A DNA stretch of 64,000 nucleotides from contig JBJXEW010000034.1 of the NCBI GenBank assembly GCA_046156035.1, positions 11,558 to 75,557 on the forward strand, read 5' to 3'. Source of the DNA: JAEUIX01 sp046156035 (GTDB taxonomy: Bacteria; Planctomycetota; Phycisphaerae; Phycisphaerales; UBA1924). Below the pieces are notes generated by a model. It was not told the origin of the DNA, searched no databases, and saw only the letters and a list, made by a program, of their open reading frames with translations. Below are positions 44,872 through 53,741 of this stretch, piece by piece (positions within the stretch are counted from its first letter, which is position 1; the number at the start of each line of letters is the position of its first letter). Both the position numbers and the translations under genes were made by a program.

Positions 44872-45930
44872 TCAGGACACCGCAGACTCGTTTGCCCATG
44901 CGCGCAGGCCGCCCGCCACAAACCGTTCCAGGTGCTCGCGCACTGCGTCGATCGTCCGGGCCTCGCGCACCGCCTCCTTCAGCGGCTTGCAGTGCCCACC
45001 GTTGAGGTGCTTGCCGAACCACGAGATGCGCCGCTGCACCTGGTAGAGCGCGTACCGCTCGCTTTGGTGCAGCACCATCAGGTCGATGTAGCGTTGGATC
45101 GTGGCTACCTTCGCATCGTCGCTCGGTTCGGGCAGGTCCTCGCCGCGAGACATCAGCCACCACGCACGCGAAAACAACCACGGCGCGGCCAGCGCGCCCC
45201 GCCCGATCATCACGCCGTCGCAACCCGTCCGCCGGATCATCTCAACCGCGTCTTGCGGCGTGCGGATATCCCCGTTGCCGATCACCGGCACACGCTGCCC
45301 CGGTGTGCGGCACAGGGTGCCCACGGCCTCCACCACGCGCGCGATGCCATCATGGTTCACGACGCCGGAGAACTTCTGCTGCGTGGTCCGCCCGTGTACG
45401 GTGATGCCCGCCACGCCCGCGTCAATAAAGCGCGGGGCGAGAGACTGGGCCACGTGGGCATCATCAAACCAGCCCAGACGCATCTTGCAGGTGAGCGGGA
45501 TGCCCAGCGGTTCGAGCACGCGCACGCAGGCACGCACGATGTCTGCGGCGGTGTCGGGGATGCACAGGAGGCGCGAGCCGCCGTCGGTCTTGGTCACCTT
45601 ATCAACCGGGCAGCCCATGTTGATGTCGACGACGGTGGCACCGTGCTGCGCCGCCCACAGCGCCCCCTCGGCCATGATGGCGGGATCGGCCCCGTACAAC
45701 TGCATGCAGATGGGCTGGTCTTCGGCATTGGTCTTGGCAAGGTCCAGGCTTGTCGCGCTGCCGCGAAGAAGGCCTTGCGGGCTGAGCAGGTCGGTGCAGG
45801 CGAGGCCCAAGCCGCGGCCGTCCGGGGCCAACTGGGCGCGGCAGATGAGCCTGAACGCCAGGTCGCAGTAGCCCGCGATGGGGGCGAGCAGCAGGTTGGT
45901 TTTCAGACTGACGGGGCCGAATCGCAGCAC
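44872..45930 (-). CDS. tRNA-dihydrouridine synthase
   Basis: A 352-residue flavoenzyme that reduces uridines in tRNA. LLLAPIAGYCDLAFR is the family's N-terminal signature, NMGCPVDKVTKTDGGSRLL contains the catalytic Cys, MRLGWFDD and ITVHGRTTQQKFSG the FMN-barrel sites, and GNGDIRTPQDA the phosphate loop. The GTG at 45930 gives a normal length; no clear ribosome site is visible before it. It converges with the DoxX gene, 14 bases apart. It resembles DusB but the subtype is unresolved. Confidence 0.92.
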   Translation of the reverse strand: MLRFGPVSLKTNLLLAPIAGYCDLAFRLICRAQLAPDGRGLGLACTDLLSPQGLLRGSATSLDLAKTNAEDQPICMQLYGADPAIMAEGALWAAQHGATVVDINMGCPVDKVTKTDGGSRLLCIPDTAADIVRACVRVLEPLGIPLTCKMRLGWFDDAHVAQSLAPRFIDAGVAGITVHGRTTQQKFSGVVNHDGIARVVEAVGTLCRTPGQRVPVIGNGDIRTPQDAVEMIRRTGCDGVMIGRGALAAPWLFSRAWWLMSRGEDLPEPSDDAKVATIQRYIDLMVLHQSERYALYQVQRRISWFGKHLNGGHCKPLKEAVREARTIDAVREHLERFVAGGLRAWANESAVS

Positions 45931-46069
45931 GCGGGAAGGGTAGAGGGTTGTCGCGCGGCACAGGGTTCTGCCGGGGGCCGTTATCGGAGCCTGTGGCGGC
46001 CCGGCCCGGTGGCGGGGGCTAGGGAAGCGGCACCAATCGGCGGCGGCGGGCCGAGAGTGCCGGCGTCCC

Positions 46070-46087
46070 TGCCACAGATCTGTGGCA
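46070..46087. repeat. 18-base perfect palindrome
   Basis: TGCCACAGATCTGTGGCA lies 140 bases upstream of dus on the far side and 300 bases before the next plus-strand gene. It may be an operator or a dispersed palindrome; no second copy occurs in this window. Confidence 0.5.
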
Positions 46088-46127
46088 CGTCGGTCGATGA
46101 GGATGGTGCCAACCACTCGCCACCCGA

Positions 46128-46163
46128 CCGGTTTGTCGCTTTCGTGCGGCAGGCCGGTTTTTT
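46128..46163 (+). terminator. Terminator-like hairpin without an upstream gene
   Basis: CCGGTTTGTCGC pairs imperfectly with GCGGCAGGCCGG and is followed by six T residues. There is no plus-strand gene before it, so it either ends an unknown short transcript or is fortuitous. Confidence 0.35.
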
Positions 46164-46293
46164 CTTGCTCGCGGCGCGCGGGGGTTGGTTGCGCCCGCTA
46201 CGGCTCCCCTCTCGTGGCCTATCACGGCCCGAACTTGGGACGTGTTGCCGTTCCGAAATCCGCCTGAGACCAGCACGTGCCGCAGTTTTTCGC

Positions 46294-46321
46294 TTGCAGA
46301 CAGGCAAGGTTGCGGTATCCT
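46294..46321 (+). promoter_or_regulatory. Candidate promoter of the 46389 gene
   Basis: TTGCAG (46294-46299), 16 bases, TATCCT (46316-46321). Confidence 0.4.
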
Positions 46322-46388
46322 CGGCCTTGGTCGGGGCCGGTGCATGCGTGCCGCGCCGAGAAGGAATGAGAGGAAGGAGGGAAGGCTC

Positions 46389-47147
46389 ATGTCGCACATC
46401 AAGCGTTCTTCGTTGGTCAGGGCGGCGATCGTTGTGTCGCTCGCGGGGTCAACGGCTCTCGCATCCGTCGTCGTCACCAGCGGCCTGGTGGACACATCCG
46501 CAACGGCCCTCTCCCGGCGCAAGGGCAGCGTTGCCGGCCCGTTCACGGACGACCCTGCGGCGCACACGGGCACATCGGGTTTCGTCGAGCAATCTTCCTC
46601 CGCCACTGCGGGCCCGGTCGGGCCCATTGACGATACCCATCCGAGCGTTCCGGGCACGCGCGGCATCGTGATGGCAGCGGGCGTGGCCTCGCTGTTCTTC
46701 GTCGATACTCCCAGCCACTTCACGATCTACGGCGATGCCGGGTCGAGCAACTCTTTCGCCGAGATGGACGGCGGGGGCTACTTGGGCGCGGCCAGCGCGT
46801 ACTTCCGCACCGAGTTCACACTCGATGTCGCGGCCACCTACGTGTTGAGCGGGTTTGCCGACTTCAACAGCGAGGACCCGCTGGCCAGTCTGTTCTTCGT
46901 GGGCCCTCCGGGCCTGATCGTGCTCCTCACTGCCGGCAACAACGGCGAGTTCCTCTTCAGCGGTGCCCTGCCCGCCGGCAATTATTACCTCGAAGGGTTT
47001 GCCGGTGTGAACGAAGTGCCTGAGATCGGGGTTGGTGCCGACGGCGAAATCGGAGAAGTGTCCGCCGTCCTCAGCATCGCCGTTCCCGCCCCCGGCGCGG
47101 CAGCGTTGCTCGGCGCCGCCGGCCTGCTGGCGCGCCGTCGCCGGTAA
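46389..47147 (+). CDS. Secreted protein with PEP-CTERM-like sorting tail
   Basis: A 252-residue exported protein. GGAGGGAAGG precedes the ATG. Residues 1-27 are a signal peptide ending ALAS. The middle is beta-rich and Gly-rich (FTIYGDAGSSNSFAEMDGG, ATYVLSGFADFNS); no family recognised. It ends VPAPGAAALLGAAGLLARRRR, the Pro-x-Pro sorting tail. The TAA shares a base with the ATG of the next gene (TAATG), so the two are coupled. Confidence 0.78.
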   Translation: MSHIKRSSLVRAAIVVSLAGSTALASVVVTSGLVDTSATALSRRKGSVAGPFTDDPAAHTGTSGFVEQSSSATAGPVGPIDDTHPSVPGTRGIVMAAGVASLFFVDTPSHFTIYGDAGSSNSFAEMDGGGYLGAASAYFRTEFTLDVAATYVLSGFADFNSEDPLASLFFVGPPGLIVLLTAGNNGEFLFSGALPAGNYYLEGFAGVNEVPEIGVGADGEIGEVSAVLSIAVPAPGAAALLGAAGLLARRRR

Positions 47148-47632
47148 TGCAGCACGCCAACTATCGCGGCATGGCCCAGCCCGCCCAGCCCGGTGCCTTG
47201 CCCGATCCCTCGTGTGAGCAGTGCGGCTACCCGCTGCGCGGCATACTTGACCCGACCAGCGGTGCCACGTGCCCGGAGTGCGGGACGCGGGCCGACCCCG
47301 CCGGGCCGTGGCGGCCGGTCGGCTGGCCGTCTCCGCTCGCACGAGCGTTCACCATGTCCGGGCCGCTGCTGGCCGTGGCCGGCGCGCTGCTCGCGCTGGG
47401 GTTCGATCGCGCGGTGCGCAACTGGTTGGTCTGGCCGTTGTCGCTGGTGTGGCTGGTTGCGCTGGGCACGTTCGCGTGGCTCTGGCCGCTGGGCGTGGCG
47501 AAGACGTGGGCGCCCGCACGCGAGCCGCGTCTGTCTCGCCGCGCGGCAGTGTGGCGGGTCGCGTCACCGGCGCTCATCTTCAACACGGCAGCGGTTGCGG
47601 GGTCGCTGATCGCGTTCTTCCTGCTGCTCTAA
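47147..47632 (+). CDS. Zinc-ribbon membrane protein
   Basis: A 161-residue protein. The N-terminal third holds a zinc ribbon, CEQCGYPLRG followed by CPECGTRAD (two CxxC pairs). The rest has three membrane segments (LLAVAGALLALGF, WLVWPLSLVWLVALGTFAWL, TAAVAGSLIAFFLLL). Similar small proteins are common in planctomycetes, but their role is unknown. Coupled by TAATG to the upstream PEP-CTERM gene. Confidence 0.72.
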   Translation: MQHANYRGMAQPAQPGALPDPSCEQCGYPLRGILDPTSGATCPECGTRADPAGPWRPVGWPSPLARAFTMSGPLLAVAGALLALGFDRAVRNWLVWPLSLVWLVALGTFAWLWPLGVAKTWAPAREPRLSRRAAVWRVASPALIFNTAAVAGSLIAFFLLL

Positions 47633-47636
47633 CCGT

Positions 47637-48554
47637 TCAGCCCGGCACGGCCACAAGGCCGGGACCCGGGCGCGTGAGGATGAGTTTCGTGTACGCGAGT
47701 TGGAAGTTCATGCGGATCGCGTTGCGCTCGGTGCCCGCGCCCGGGCGAGAGCCGATGGTGGCAACGCACACGCGGCGCTCCGCGGCGGCGTTCAGGCGCG
47801 CGGCGATGAGGGCCTGCTGGATGCCGCGCTGGCGGAAGGCGGGCAGGACGCTGAGGCCCATGAGGCTGGCGCAGCCGCCGAGCGTGGTGAACGGCTCACC
47901 ATCTCCGGGCGAGGTCAGGAGCAAGGCCCCCGCGCCGACGAGTTGCTCACGCGGCCCATCGGGCATGTACGCGCCCATCGCGAGCGTGCGCGGGCCGCGG
48001 ATGACGCGGGCGGAGAAGGCGATCTCGTCCTCCGTGGGCGCGACACCCGCGGGCTTGAAGCCGCTCACCGCCACGATGGAGTACGCCCGCACCTGGGCAT
48101 CGTTGGCGGGGTCGATGACGCGGATCTGCAGGTCGCGCGGCGGCTCTGAAGCGGGACGCGCCGGATGTGCGAGAGACACTTGGCGGTACATCGCGTTGGT
48201 GAAGTCGCGCACGCCGCAGCCAAGATCGGCCAGGTCGCGGAAGATGCGGACATCAGCGAGGGGCGACACCTCGAAGCGCGGCTCGATGCCGGCGGATTCG
48301 TACCACGCGATGATGCGCTGGAGTTCTTCGCGTGGCACGGGCGTGGGCCATGTGGCATGACAACCCGCGGCCGATGGGGCAGGCACGCCGGGTTCGGCCA
48401 GGCCGAAACCGACGGCGTAGTTGATCCACGAGCCGGGCTTGCCGCGGAGGGCGAACCCCTGGCCGCCGGCGATTTCAAGCACGCTGTCGGCGATATCGCG
48501 TGCGCAGATGGCGCGGCGGCGTTCTTCGAGGCGGGAGATGTCGATCAGGTCCAT
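47637..48554 (-). CDS. GNAT-family acetyltransferase-like protein
   Basis: A 305-residue protein. The C-terminal half has a GNAT pattern: VGAGALLLTSPGD, then ASLMGLSVLPAFRQRGIQQA, whose RQRGIQ loop binds acetyl-CoA, followed by a helix and AYTKLILTRPGP. The N-terminal ~140 residues may be a second, degenerate GNAT fold. Substrate unknown. It converges with the zinc-ribbon gene (four-base gap). Confidence 0.8.
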   Translation of the reverse strand: MDLIDISRLEERRRAICARDIADSVLEIAGGQGFALRGKPGSWINYAVGFGLAEPGVPAPSAAGCHATWPTPVPREELQRIIAWYESAGIEPRFEVSPLADVRIFRDLADLGCGVRDFTNAMYRQVSLAHPARPASEPPRDLQIRVIDPANDAQVRAYSIVAVSGFKPAGVAPTEDEIAFSARVIRGPRTLAMGAYMPDGPREQLVGAGALLLTSPGDGEPFTTLGGCASLMGLSVLPAFRQRGIQQALIAARLNAAAERRVCVATIGSRPGAGTERNAIRMNFQLAYTKLILTRPGPGLVAVPG

Positions 48555-48760
48555 GATGCCCGGAGCGTACGCCGCAGGTGTGCGGTCGCTGCCTCGGGTG
48601 CGCTGAGTGGTTGGCTCCCAAGCGGGTTTCTGCACTGATTCGCGGGATTGCGCTGGCGAGCGGCTGTGTTTGGCATTAGGATGGGTAGAGGGTCGCACAT
48701 CCGGCGCGTGCCGGGGCTGTGCGGAGGCGGTTTGGGTTCGAGGATGCACGGAGAGAGCCC

Positions 48761-49639
48761 ATGAATATGCGTGTGTTTGGTCGCGCTGCGTCGTTGTGCT
48801 TGGGTATGGCGGCGTTGTTGGCTTCGGCCGGCTCCGCCGCGGCGGGCGTGACCGTGACACTGATGCCGGGCGGGGCGCTGACGATTCCGCGGGGCGGCAG
48901 CGTGAACGTGGGCGTGGTCATCCAGTTCACGGGCCTGACGCCCTTGCCCACGGATCTGAGAGGTTTGGCCGTCGCCGTGCTGGATGTGCAGTTGGGAGCG
49001 ATGACGCCCGCAGGAATCACGCTTGGATCCTTCATTCCGCCGCCCTTCATGAGCCGCGGGCCCGCCTCGGTGTCTCAGCCGCTCCCTGTCGGTGCGAGTC
49101 CCGGTCTCGACCACAACGGCGACACCTTCGTCGAGAGCGGGGATTTTCTGGCGTTCGCCACGGACTGGAACGCCGAGTTTATCTCCGGCACGTCTTTCGC
49201 GGCCGATTATAACAATGATCTTGAGGTCAATCCCGACGACTATGCAGACTACATCCAGGACTTCTACTCCCTGCGCGACCCGTTCGCGGCGGTGTTGCCG
49301 GGCGTGCTCGATGTGGCGGTCGCCGGGTTCGAGAGCCACCCCTTCTCCGCCGGGGGCATGACCATGTCCAACGCGGTGCTGATCGGTTCGTTCACGGTGA
49401 ACGCCTCGGCATCGGCGGCGCTGGACAGCGTGTTCACGCTGGATGTCAATCCGCTGAGTTCCGCTTCGCTCGAGCCGCTGGGGCGAGGGGGTGCGCCGTT
49501 CGCCGGCGACTCGAAGCGGGCCGGTGACCTCATCGGCGACTCGATCACGTTCACGGTGGTGGTGCCAGCACCCGGCGCCGCGGCTGTGGCGGGTTTGGGT
49601 ACGCTGGCCGGACTCGGGCGTCGATCACGGCGGCGGTAG
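48761..49639 (+). CDS. Secreted protein with dockerin-like loops and PEP-CTERM-like tail
   Basis: A 292-residue exported protein; GGAGAG lies before the ATG at 48761. A signal peptide covers residues 1-27 (MAALLASAGSAAAG). Around residues 116-155 there are dockerin-like loops, DHNGDTFVESGDFLAFATDW and NNDLEVNPDDYADYIQDFY, here internal rather than terminal. It ends VPAPGAAAVAGLGTLAGLGR plus an Arg-rich tip. So it combines the two surface-targeting features seen separately elsewhere in this window. Divergent from the GNAT gene. Confidence 0.78.
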   Translation: MNMRVFGRAASLCLGMAALLASAGSAAAGVTVTLMPGGALTIPRGGSVNVGVVIQFTGLTPLPTDLRGLAVAVLDVQLGAMTPAGITLGSFIPPPFMSRGPASVSQPLPVGASPGLDHNGDTFVESGDFLAFATDWNAEFISGTSFAADYNNDLEVNPDDYADYIQDFYSLRDPFAAVLPGVLDVAVAGFESHPFSAGGMTMSNAVLIGSFTVNASASAALDSVFTLDVNPLSSASLEPLGRGGAPFAGDSKRAGDLIGDSITFTVVVPAPGAAAVAGLGTLAGLGRRSRRR

Positions 49640-49726
49640 CGCGGACATTCTCACGCCGGTGCACCCGCCCGCAGGCAGGTGCAGCCGCGTAGGTCTGGAG
49701 TGGACCCTGCGGCGAGGAGACGCGAG

Positions 49727-50410
49727 ATGAGAGCCCAATCTGGTTTGGTCGTGTTGGCGTGCATGGTGGCGTTGGCTGGGCACACGGGCCGTGCGCTCGC
49801 CACGAGCGTGGTGCTCAGCGGCGACCTGGGCAACGCCAATTTCAGCGCGCCGCCGGGCACACTTGGCATCGGTCAGAGCGTCAGCGTGCCCTTCCTTCAG
49901 AACTTTGCGGGGCGGGGCGACGTCGGCGGCACCGTCATTGCCGCTAACACCGGCAGCGCGTTCAACATCACGATCACCAACCTGGTGTTTCAGGCGCAGG
50001 ATTGGTCGCCCATGCACATGACCTTCGTGCGGCTGAACGTCGGGCAGGTGTTCGCTTCGCTGCCCGGCCAGTTCGGAGCCGCGCAATCACTCAGCGGTGT
50101 GGCGCAGTCGAACCTGGGCGGCGGAGTGATTAGCGGCAACACCATGCTGCACGGGAGCGTGTTTCTGCCCACGGTTTCGTATGGCCTCTCGTCGACGAAT
50201 ATGGAGTTCTTCAACGTCGGGCCCACGTTTGCCGCCGTCAACGTCGGCGTGCAGGGCATCCTGATCGAGATGCAGTTGGACATGACGATCTTTGGCGATG
50301 GGTTCATCAACCTGCCCAGCAGTTTCGAGTCGACAACAACGCCCGCGCCCGCGGTGGGCATGGTGCTTGGGCTTGCGGGCCTGTGTGCCGCGCGTCGGCG
50401 GCGGGCCTGA
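49727..50410 (+). CDS. Secreted protein with PEP-CTERM-like sorting tail
   Basis: A 227-residue exported protein; GAGGAGACG precedes the ATG. The signal peptide ends GRALA. The body is beta-rich with no recognised domain (ANFSAPPGTLGIGQ, FVRLNVGQVFASLPGQFG). It ends TPAPAVGMVLGLAGLCAARR followed by two more Arg. It follows the 48761 gene on the same strand by 87 bases and may be cotranscribed with it. Confidence 0.75.
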   Translation: MRAQSGLVVLACMVALAGHTGRALATSVVLSGDLGNANFSAPPGTLGIGQSVSVPFLQNFAGRGDVGGTVIAANTGSAFNITITNLVFQAQDWSPMHMTFVRLNVGQVFASLPGQFGAAQSLSGVAQSNLGGGVISGNTMLHGSVFLPTVSYGLSSTNMEFFNVGPTFAAVNVGVQGILIEMQLDMTIFGDGFINLPSSFESTTTPAPAVGMVLGLAGLCAARRRRA

Positions 50411-50464
50411 AACGAGCGCCGAGGGCGGCCTTGGGCACATCACGGCGCGGCGTTGCCGGCCGCG

Positions 50465-51433
50465 TCAGCGCACTCGCGGCGAGTCGCTGCCTGCGGCGAC
50501 CGGCGGGGGCACCTTGCGCATCAAGAGCCGCATCGCCCCCACGAAGCAGACGAGCGAGACGACTACGAAGACGCCCGAGACCGTCCACCAGAAGGCCTCG
50601 GGGAGGTCCACGCGGCGGCCGACGATCTGCAGCGCGTTCCACACCGAGTTGATGGACGCGTGGATCACCACCGTGAGCAGGACGGAGCCCGTGCGCCACG
50701 CGACGTAGCCGAGCCACACGCCCAGCACCAGCGCGAGCATCATCGCGGGCGGGTCGATGTGCAGGATGGCGAAGAGCACGGAAGTGATGCCGATCGCGGC
50801 CGCGGGGCCGTGCCTTTGCATGAGGCGGCGCTGCACGAAGCCGCGGAAGAAGAGTTCTTCGCACAGACCCGGCATCGCCCCGATCACCAGCACCCACGCA
50901 ACGGCGATGCCGATGGGCATGGTTTTCCACATGGCATCGATCTTCTCGGGCGCGCCGCCCATGCTGGGCACGAGCGTGGCCGCACACACCGCGAGCGCAA
51001 AGGGGATGCCGGTGGCGGTGAGCACCAGGGCCCAACCGGTGGCACCGAGGCGCGGCCGGACCAGGCCCAGGGCCGCCGCCACGGGCACCCGCTCACGGCG
51101 CGCCCACTTCTGCGTGGTCAGGAGTGCCGCGGTCACCAGCACCACCTGCATGGGCATCATCAGCAGGAGCATGAACAGCGCATCGCTCTCGAACCGCGCG
51201 GCGATCTGTGCGGCATCGAGGCCGGTGGCACTCAGGACGGTGGCGGTCACGCCGTAGACCGCACCGATGGCCAGGAAGCCCACCAACACCGCGCCGATGA
51301 ACACGCGGTAGACGGGCGCGCGGCGCGGCCGCGGGGGGGCGGGCGTGGGGGGGGTGGGGGGCGGCGAAGGTGGCGCGGGCGGGGGAGACGGTGCTGGGTC
51401 AGTGCCCTGGGCGTTGGGGTCGTGGGTCTGCAT
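50465..51433 (-). CDS. CPBP-family intramembrane metalloprotease (CAAX-type)
   Basis: A 322-residue membrane protein with about eight hydrophobic segments. The active-site motifs are EELFFRG (glutamates and Arg), ILHIDPPAMM and the C-terminal VVIHASINS, typical of CPBP/Rce1-like proteases. The first ~40 residues are Pro-rich. Members cleave prenylated peptides or mature bacteriocins, and some give self-immunity; substrate unknown here. It lies downstream of the phosphatase gene on the same strand (84 bases). Confidence 0.88.
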   Translation of the reverse strand: MQTHDPNAQGTDPAPSPPPAPPSPPPTPPTPAPPRPRRAPVYRVFIGAVLVGFLAIGAVYGVTATVLSATGLDAAQIAARFESDALFMLLLMMPMQVVLVTAALLTTQKWARRERVPVAAALGLVRPRLGATGWALVLTATGIPFALAVCAATLVPSMGGAPEKIDAMWKTMPIGIAVAWVLVIGAMPGLCEELFFRGFVQRRLMQRHGPAAAIGITSVLFAILHIDPPAMMLALVLGVWLGYVAWRTGSVLLTVVIHASINSVWNALQIVGRRVDLPEAFWWTVSGVFVVVSLVCFVGAMRLLMRKVPPPVAAGSDSPRVR

Positions 51434-51517
51434 GTGTGGGCTGGCATGGGGCAAGCAGCGCGCGGGGTGCAACGCCGTGCCTGCGATGGTACCAGCCGCC
51501 GCGCGAAGGTGGGCGGA

Positions 51518-52966
51518 TCAGTCTGCAATGCGTTTGATGATGACCATGGTGAGGTCGTCTTGCTGGGGCTCGTCGCCGGCGAAGGCGGCGACATCGGCGG
51601 CCACGGCCTCGATAATCTTGATCGAGGGGAGGTGGGCGTTCTTGCGCAGGGAGTCGGCGAGACGCTCCATGCCGAACTGTTCGCCGCGGGACGAGGAGGT
51701 GGAGCCGCGGCGGGCCCACTCGACGAAACCATCGGTGACGAGCGCGAGGAGGTCGCCGGGGGCGAGGTGGACGGACTCGGCGGGGCCGAACTCGGAATCT
51801 GGCATGACGGCGAGCGGGAGACCGCCGGGCATGATCTCGTTGACGCTTCCGGTGGCACCCGCGTAGATGACGATGGGCCCGTGCCCGGCGGAGAGGAGGC
51901 GGAGCGGGGTGACGGCCGAGCCCGGCCCCGCGGAGGGCTCGATGATGACCGAGACCATCGTGACGAAGCGGCCGTCGGGGAGGTCGTCGGCGAGGAGGCG
52001 GTTCATGCGGCCGGTGAGCGCCGCGAGGTCGCCGTTGTAGAAACTGGTCGCACGGACGTACGCGCGGCAGGCGGCGGTGACGAGCGCAGGGCCGATGCCG
52101 TGGCCGCTCACATCCGCGAGCGTGACCATCCAGTTGCCGTCGGGGAGTTTCTGCCAGTCGTAGTAGTCTCCGCCGGTCTGGTCTGCGGAGCGGTTCCAAC
52201 CGGCGACGTCATAGCCGCGGATGTCGGGGGCGGCCCTGGGGAGGAGGGCGCGCTGGATGGAGCGGGCGATGGAGAGGTCGTGCTCCAGGCGTGCGACCTG
52301 GTGGCGGGTTTCGGCCTCCGAGAGCGCGGCGTGCACGTGGCGGCGGATCTCGCGGGCGACCCAGGCGGCGGCGAGGCCGCTGATGAAGATGATGAGCGGG
52401 GCGTTGATGTACACCGCGTAGGGCAGGCCGGTGGTGGGGAGGGTGATGGTGCCCGGGTTGTCGAGGCCGTAGGCGACATAGACGACGAGCGCGCCGTACG
52501 AGGCGGCCGAGAGTGAGCCCGCGAGAATGCAGAGCGCCGGCCGGAGGCGCAGCGTGGAGAGGGAGATCATGACGCCGTAGGCGAGGATGGGCGGCGTGAG
52601 CAGGGCCGAGTAGGGGGGGTAGGTGGCGCGCAGAATGTGCGAGAGGATGATGCCCCCGGGGATAAGGCTCTCGATGATGATGGATGAGACGATGAACCAC
52701 GTGGGGATAGCGCGGTCGCGCACGCGGGCCCAGCGGGCGAAGGCGAGCAGGCCGAGTTGCAGGGCCACGAGCAGGCCGAGGCCCAGCGCGGCGATGATTC
52801 TCACGGAGGGCACGAGGCCGCCGGAAGAATCCGGGACGAGCGTGAGGCCAAGCATGAGCCCGGCGGAGACCAGGACGGCGTAGGCCCGATGCACCTCGCT
52901 GCGCAGCGCGGCCTGGCGGAAAGCGCGGGAGCGGGTGAGGCTCGTCGGGGCGGGTGGTGGGGGCAT
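51518..52966 (-). CDS. Membrane-bound PP2C/SpoIIE-type serine phosphatase
   Basis: A 482-residue protein. Residues 20-215 hold about six membrane segments. From residue 240 a signalling helix (LEHDLSIARSIQRALLPRA) leads into the SpoIIE/PP2C domain: AGWNRSADQTGGDYYDWQKL, TLADVSGHGIGPALV and LLALVTDGFVEW carry the metal-binding acidic residues. QQDDLTMVIIKR is the expected end. Such proteins typically control anti-sigma or stress partner-switching; no partner is adjacent. The start at 52966 follows a Pro-rich leader that would be longer with an upstream ATG. Confidence 0.87.
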   Translation of the reverse strand: MPPPPAPTSLTRSRAFRQAALRSEVHRAYAVLVSAGLMLGLTLVPDSSGGLVPSVRIIAALGLGLLVALQLGLLAFARWARVRDRAIPTWFIVSSIIIESLIPGGIILSHILRATYPPYSALLTPPILAYGVMISLSTLRLRPALCILAGSLSAASYGALVVYVAYGLDNPGTITLPTTGLPYAVYINAPLIIFISGLAAAWVAREIRRHVHAALSEAETRHQVARLEHDLSIARSIQRALLPRAAPDIRGYDVAGWNRSADQTGGDYYDWQKLPDGNWMVTLADVSGHGIGPALVTAACRAYVRATSFYNGDLAALTGRMNRLLADDLPDGRFVTMVSVIIEPSAGPGSAVTPLRLLSAGHGPIVIYAGATGSVNEIMPGGLPLAVMPDSEFGPAESVHLAPGDLLALVTDGFVEWARRGSTSSSRGEQFGMERLADSLRKNAHLPSIKIIEAVAADVAAFAGDEPQQDDLTMVIIKRIAD

Positions 52967-53185
52967 CGGCGTGAGTGTAATGGGCGGGAGAGAAGCGCGC
53001 AGGCACAAAGGGAGCGCGGAGCGGGTGCGCGAAAGCGCAAAGGGCACATTGGGAGGGAGCACGCGCGGTCAGCAAGCGAAGGCGAGGCCGGGAGCCATTA
53101 TCGCCCGGAGCGGTGATCGGGCCACATGCGGGCAAGGCGGGCCACACCGAACATCCCCGAGCGGATGGTCGGTGGCACGTGTGGC

Positions 53186-53611
53186 CTACTTGAGGCGCAC
53201 GAGTTTGCCCTTGCGCTTCACGAGGTTCTTGTAGTCCCACTGAATGTTGATCGACTTCGTGAGCCAGCGCTTGAGGTCCTTGGCGTTGATCTCGGGCGCG
53301 GCGGTGTAGTGGGCCGCGGCGGTCTTGAACTTGGTGCCCGGGGGTGCGGGTGCGAGGCCGGACGCCGCGGGCTCGTCGAAGGACTGGCCGCTCCAGAAGA
53401 GGAGGCGGATGCAGGCCACGGGGCCTTTGAGTTTGTGGTAGCCGACGATGGGGTTGCCGTCGAGAAACCAGACCGGGTGGCGGTGCCAGACCTTGCACTC
53501 GGCGCCGGGCTGGTTGGCGAAGTGTGCGTCGATGGCCTTGGCGAGAGCGGTGCAGATGCGCCGGTCGGCGGGGGATTGGCCAGCGTTGTAGGCGAGGATG
53601 GAGGGGTGCAT
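53186..53611 (-). CDS. DUF1801-type protein
   Basis: A 141-residue cytoplasmic protein of the YdhG/DUF1801-like kind: KVWHRHPVWFLDGNPIVGYH and LLFWSGQSFDE are typical of the family. The end KRKGKLVRLK is basic. Function unknown. An ATG at 53626 is an alternative start. Confidence 0.72.
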   Translation of the reverse strand: MHPSILAYNAGQSPADRRICTALAKAIDAHFANQPGAECKVWHRHPVWFLDGNPIVGYHKLKGPVACIRLLFWSGQSFDEPAASGLAPAPPGTKFKTAAAHYTAAPEINAKDLKRWLTKSINIQWDYKNLVKRKGKLVRLK

Positions 53612-53741
53612 GAGAGACGCGAGCATACCGGGGCGGATGGCGGCGGTCGGGCGGAAGGGCGGGCGCATGGCGACCGGGGCGCGGGGCAGCCGCGTGCCGG
53701 AGCCAAGTGTCGGCATCACCCTCTCCTGCCCCTCCCCCGGC

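Larger units (their letters stand above)
45931..46388. other. Divergent intergenic region (458 bases)
   Basis: Between dus and the next PEP-CTERM gene. It holds the palindrome at 46070, the hairpin at 46128 and a promoter candidate at 46294. I see no protein gene. Confidence 0.5.

Noticed and set aside
48601..48700. Promoter for the 48761 gene
   Set aside because: TTGCGC and TAGGAT are present but 23 bases apart, which does not fit sigma-70 spacing.
53000..53050. Repeat resembling the TTTGTGCC family
   Set aside because: Only weak similarity in a G/A-rich gap; not enough to call a copy.
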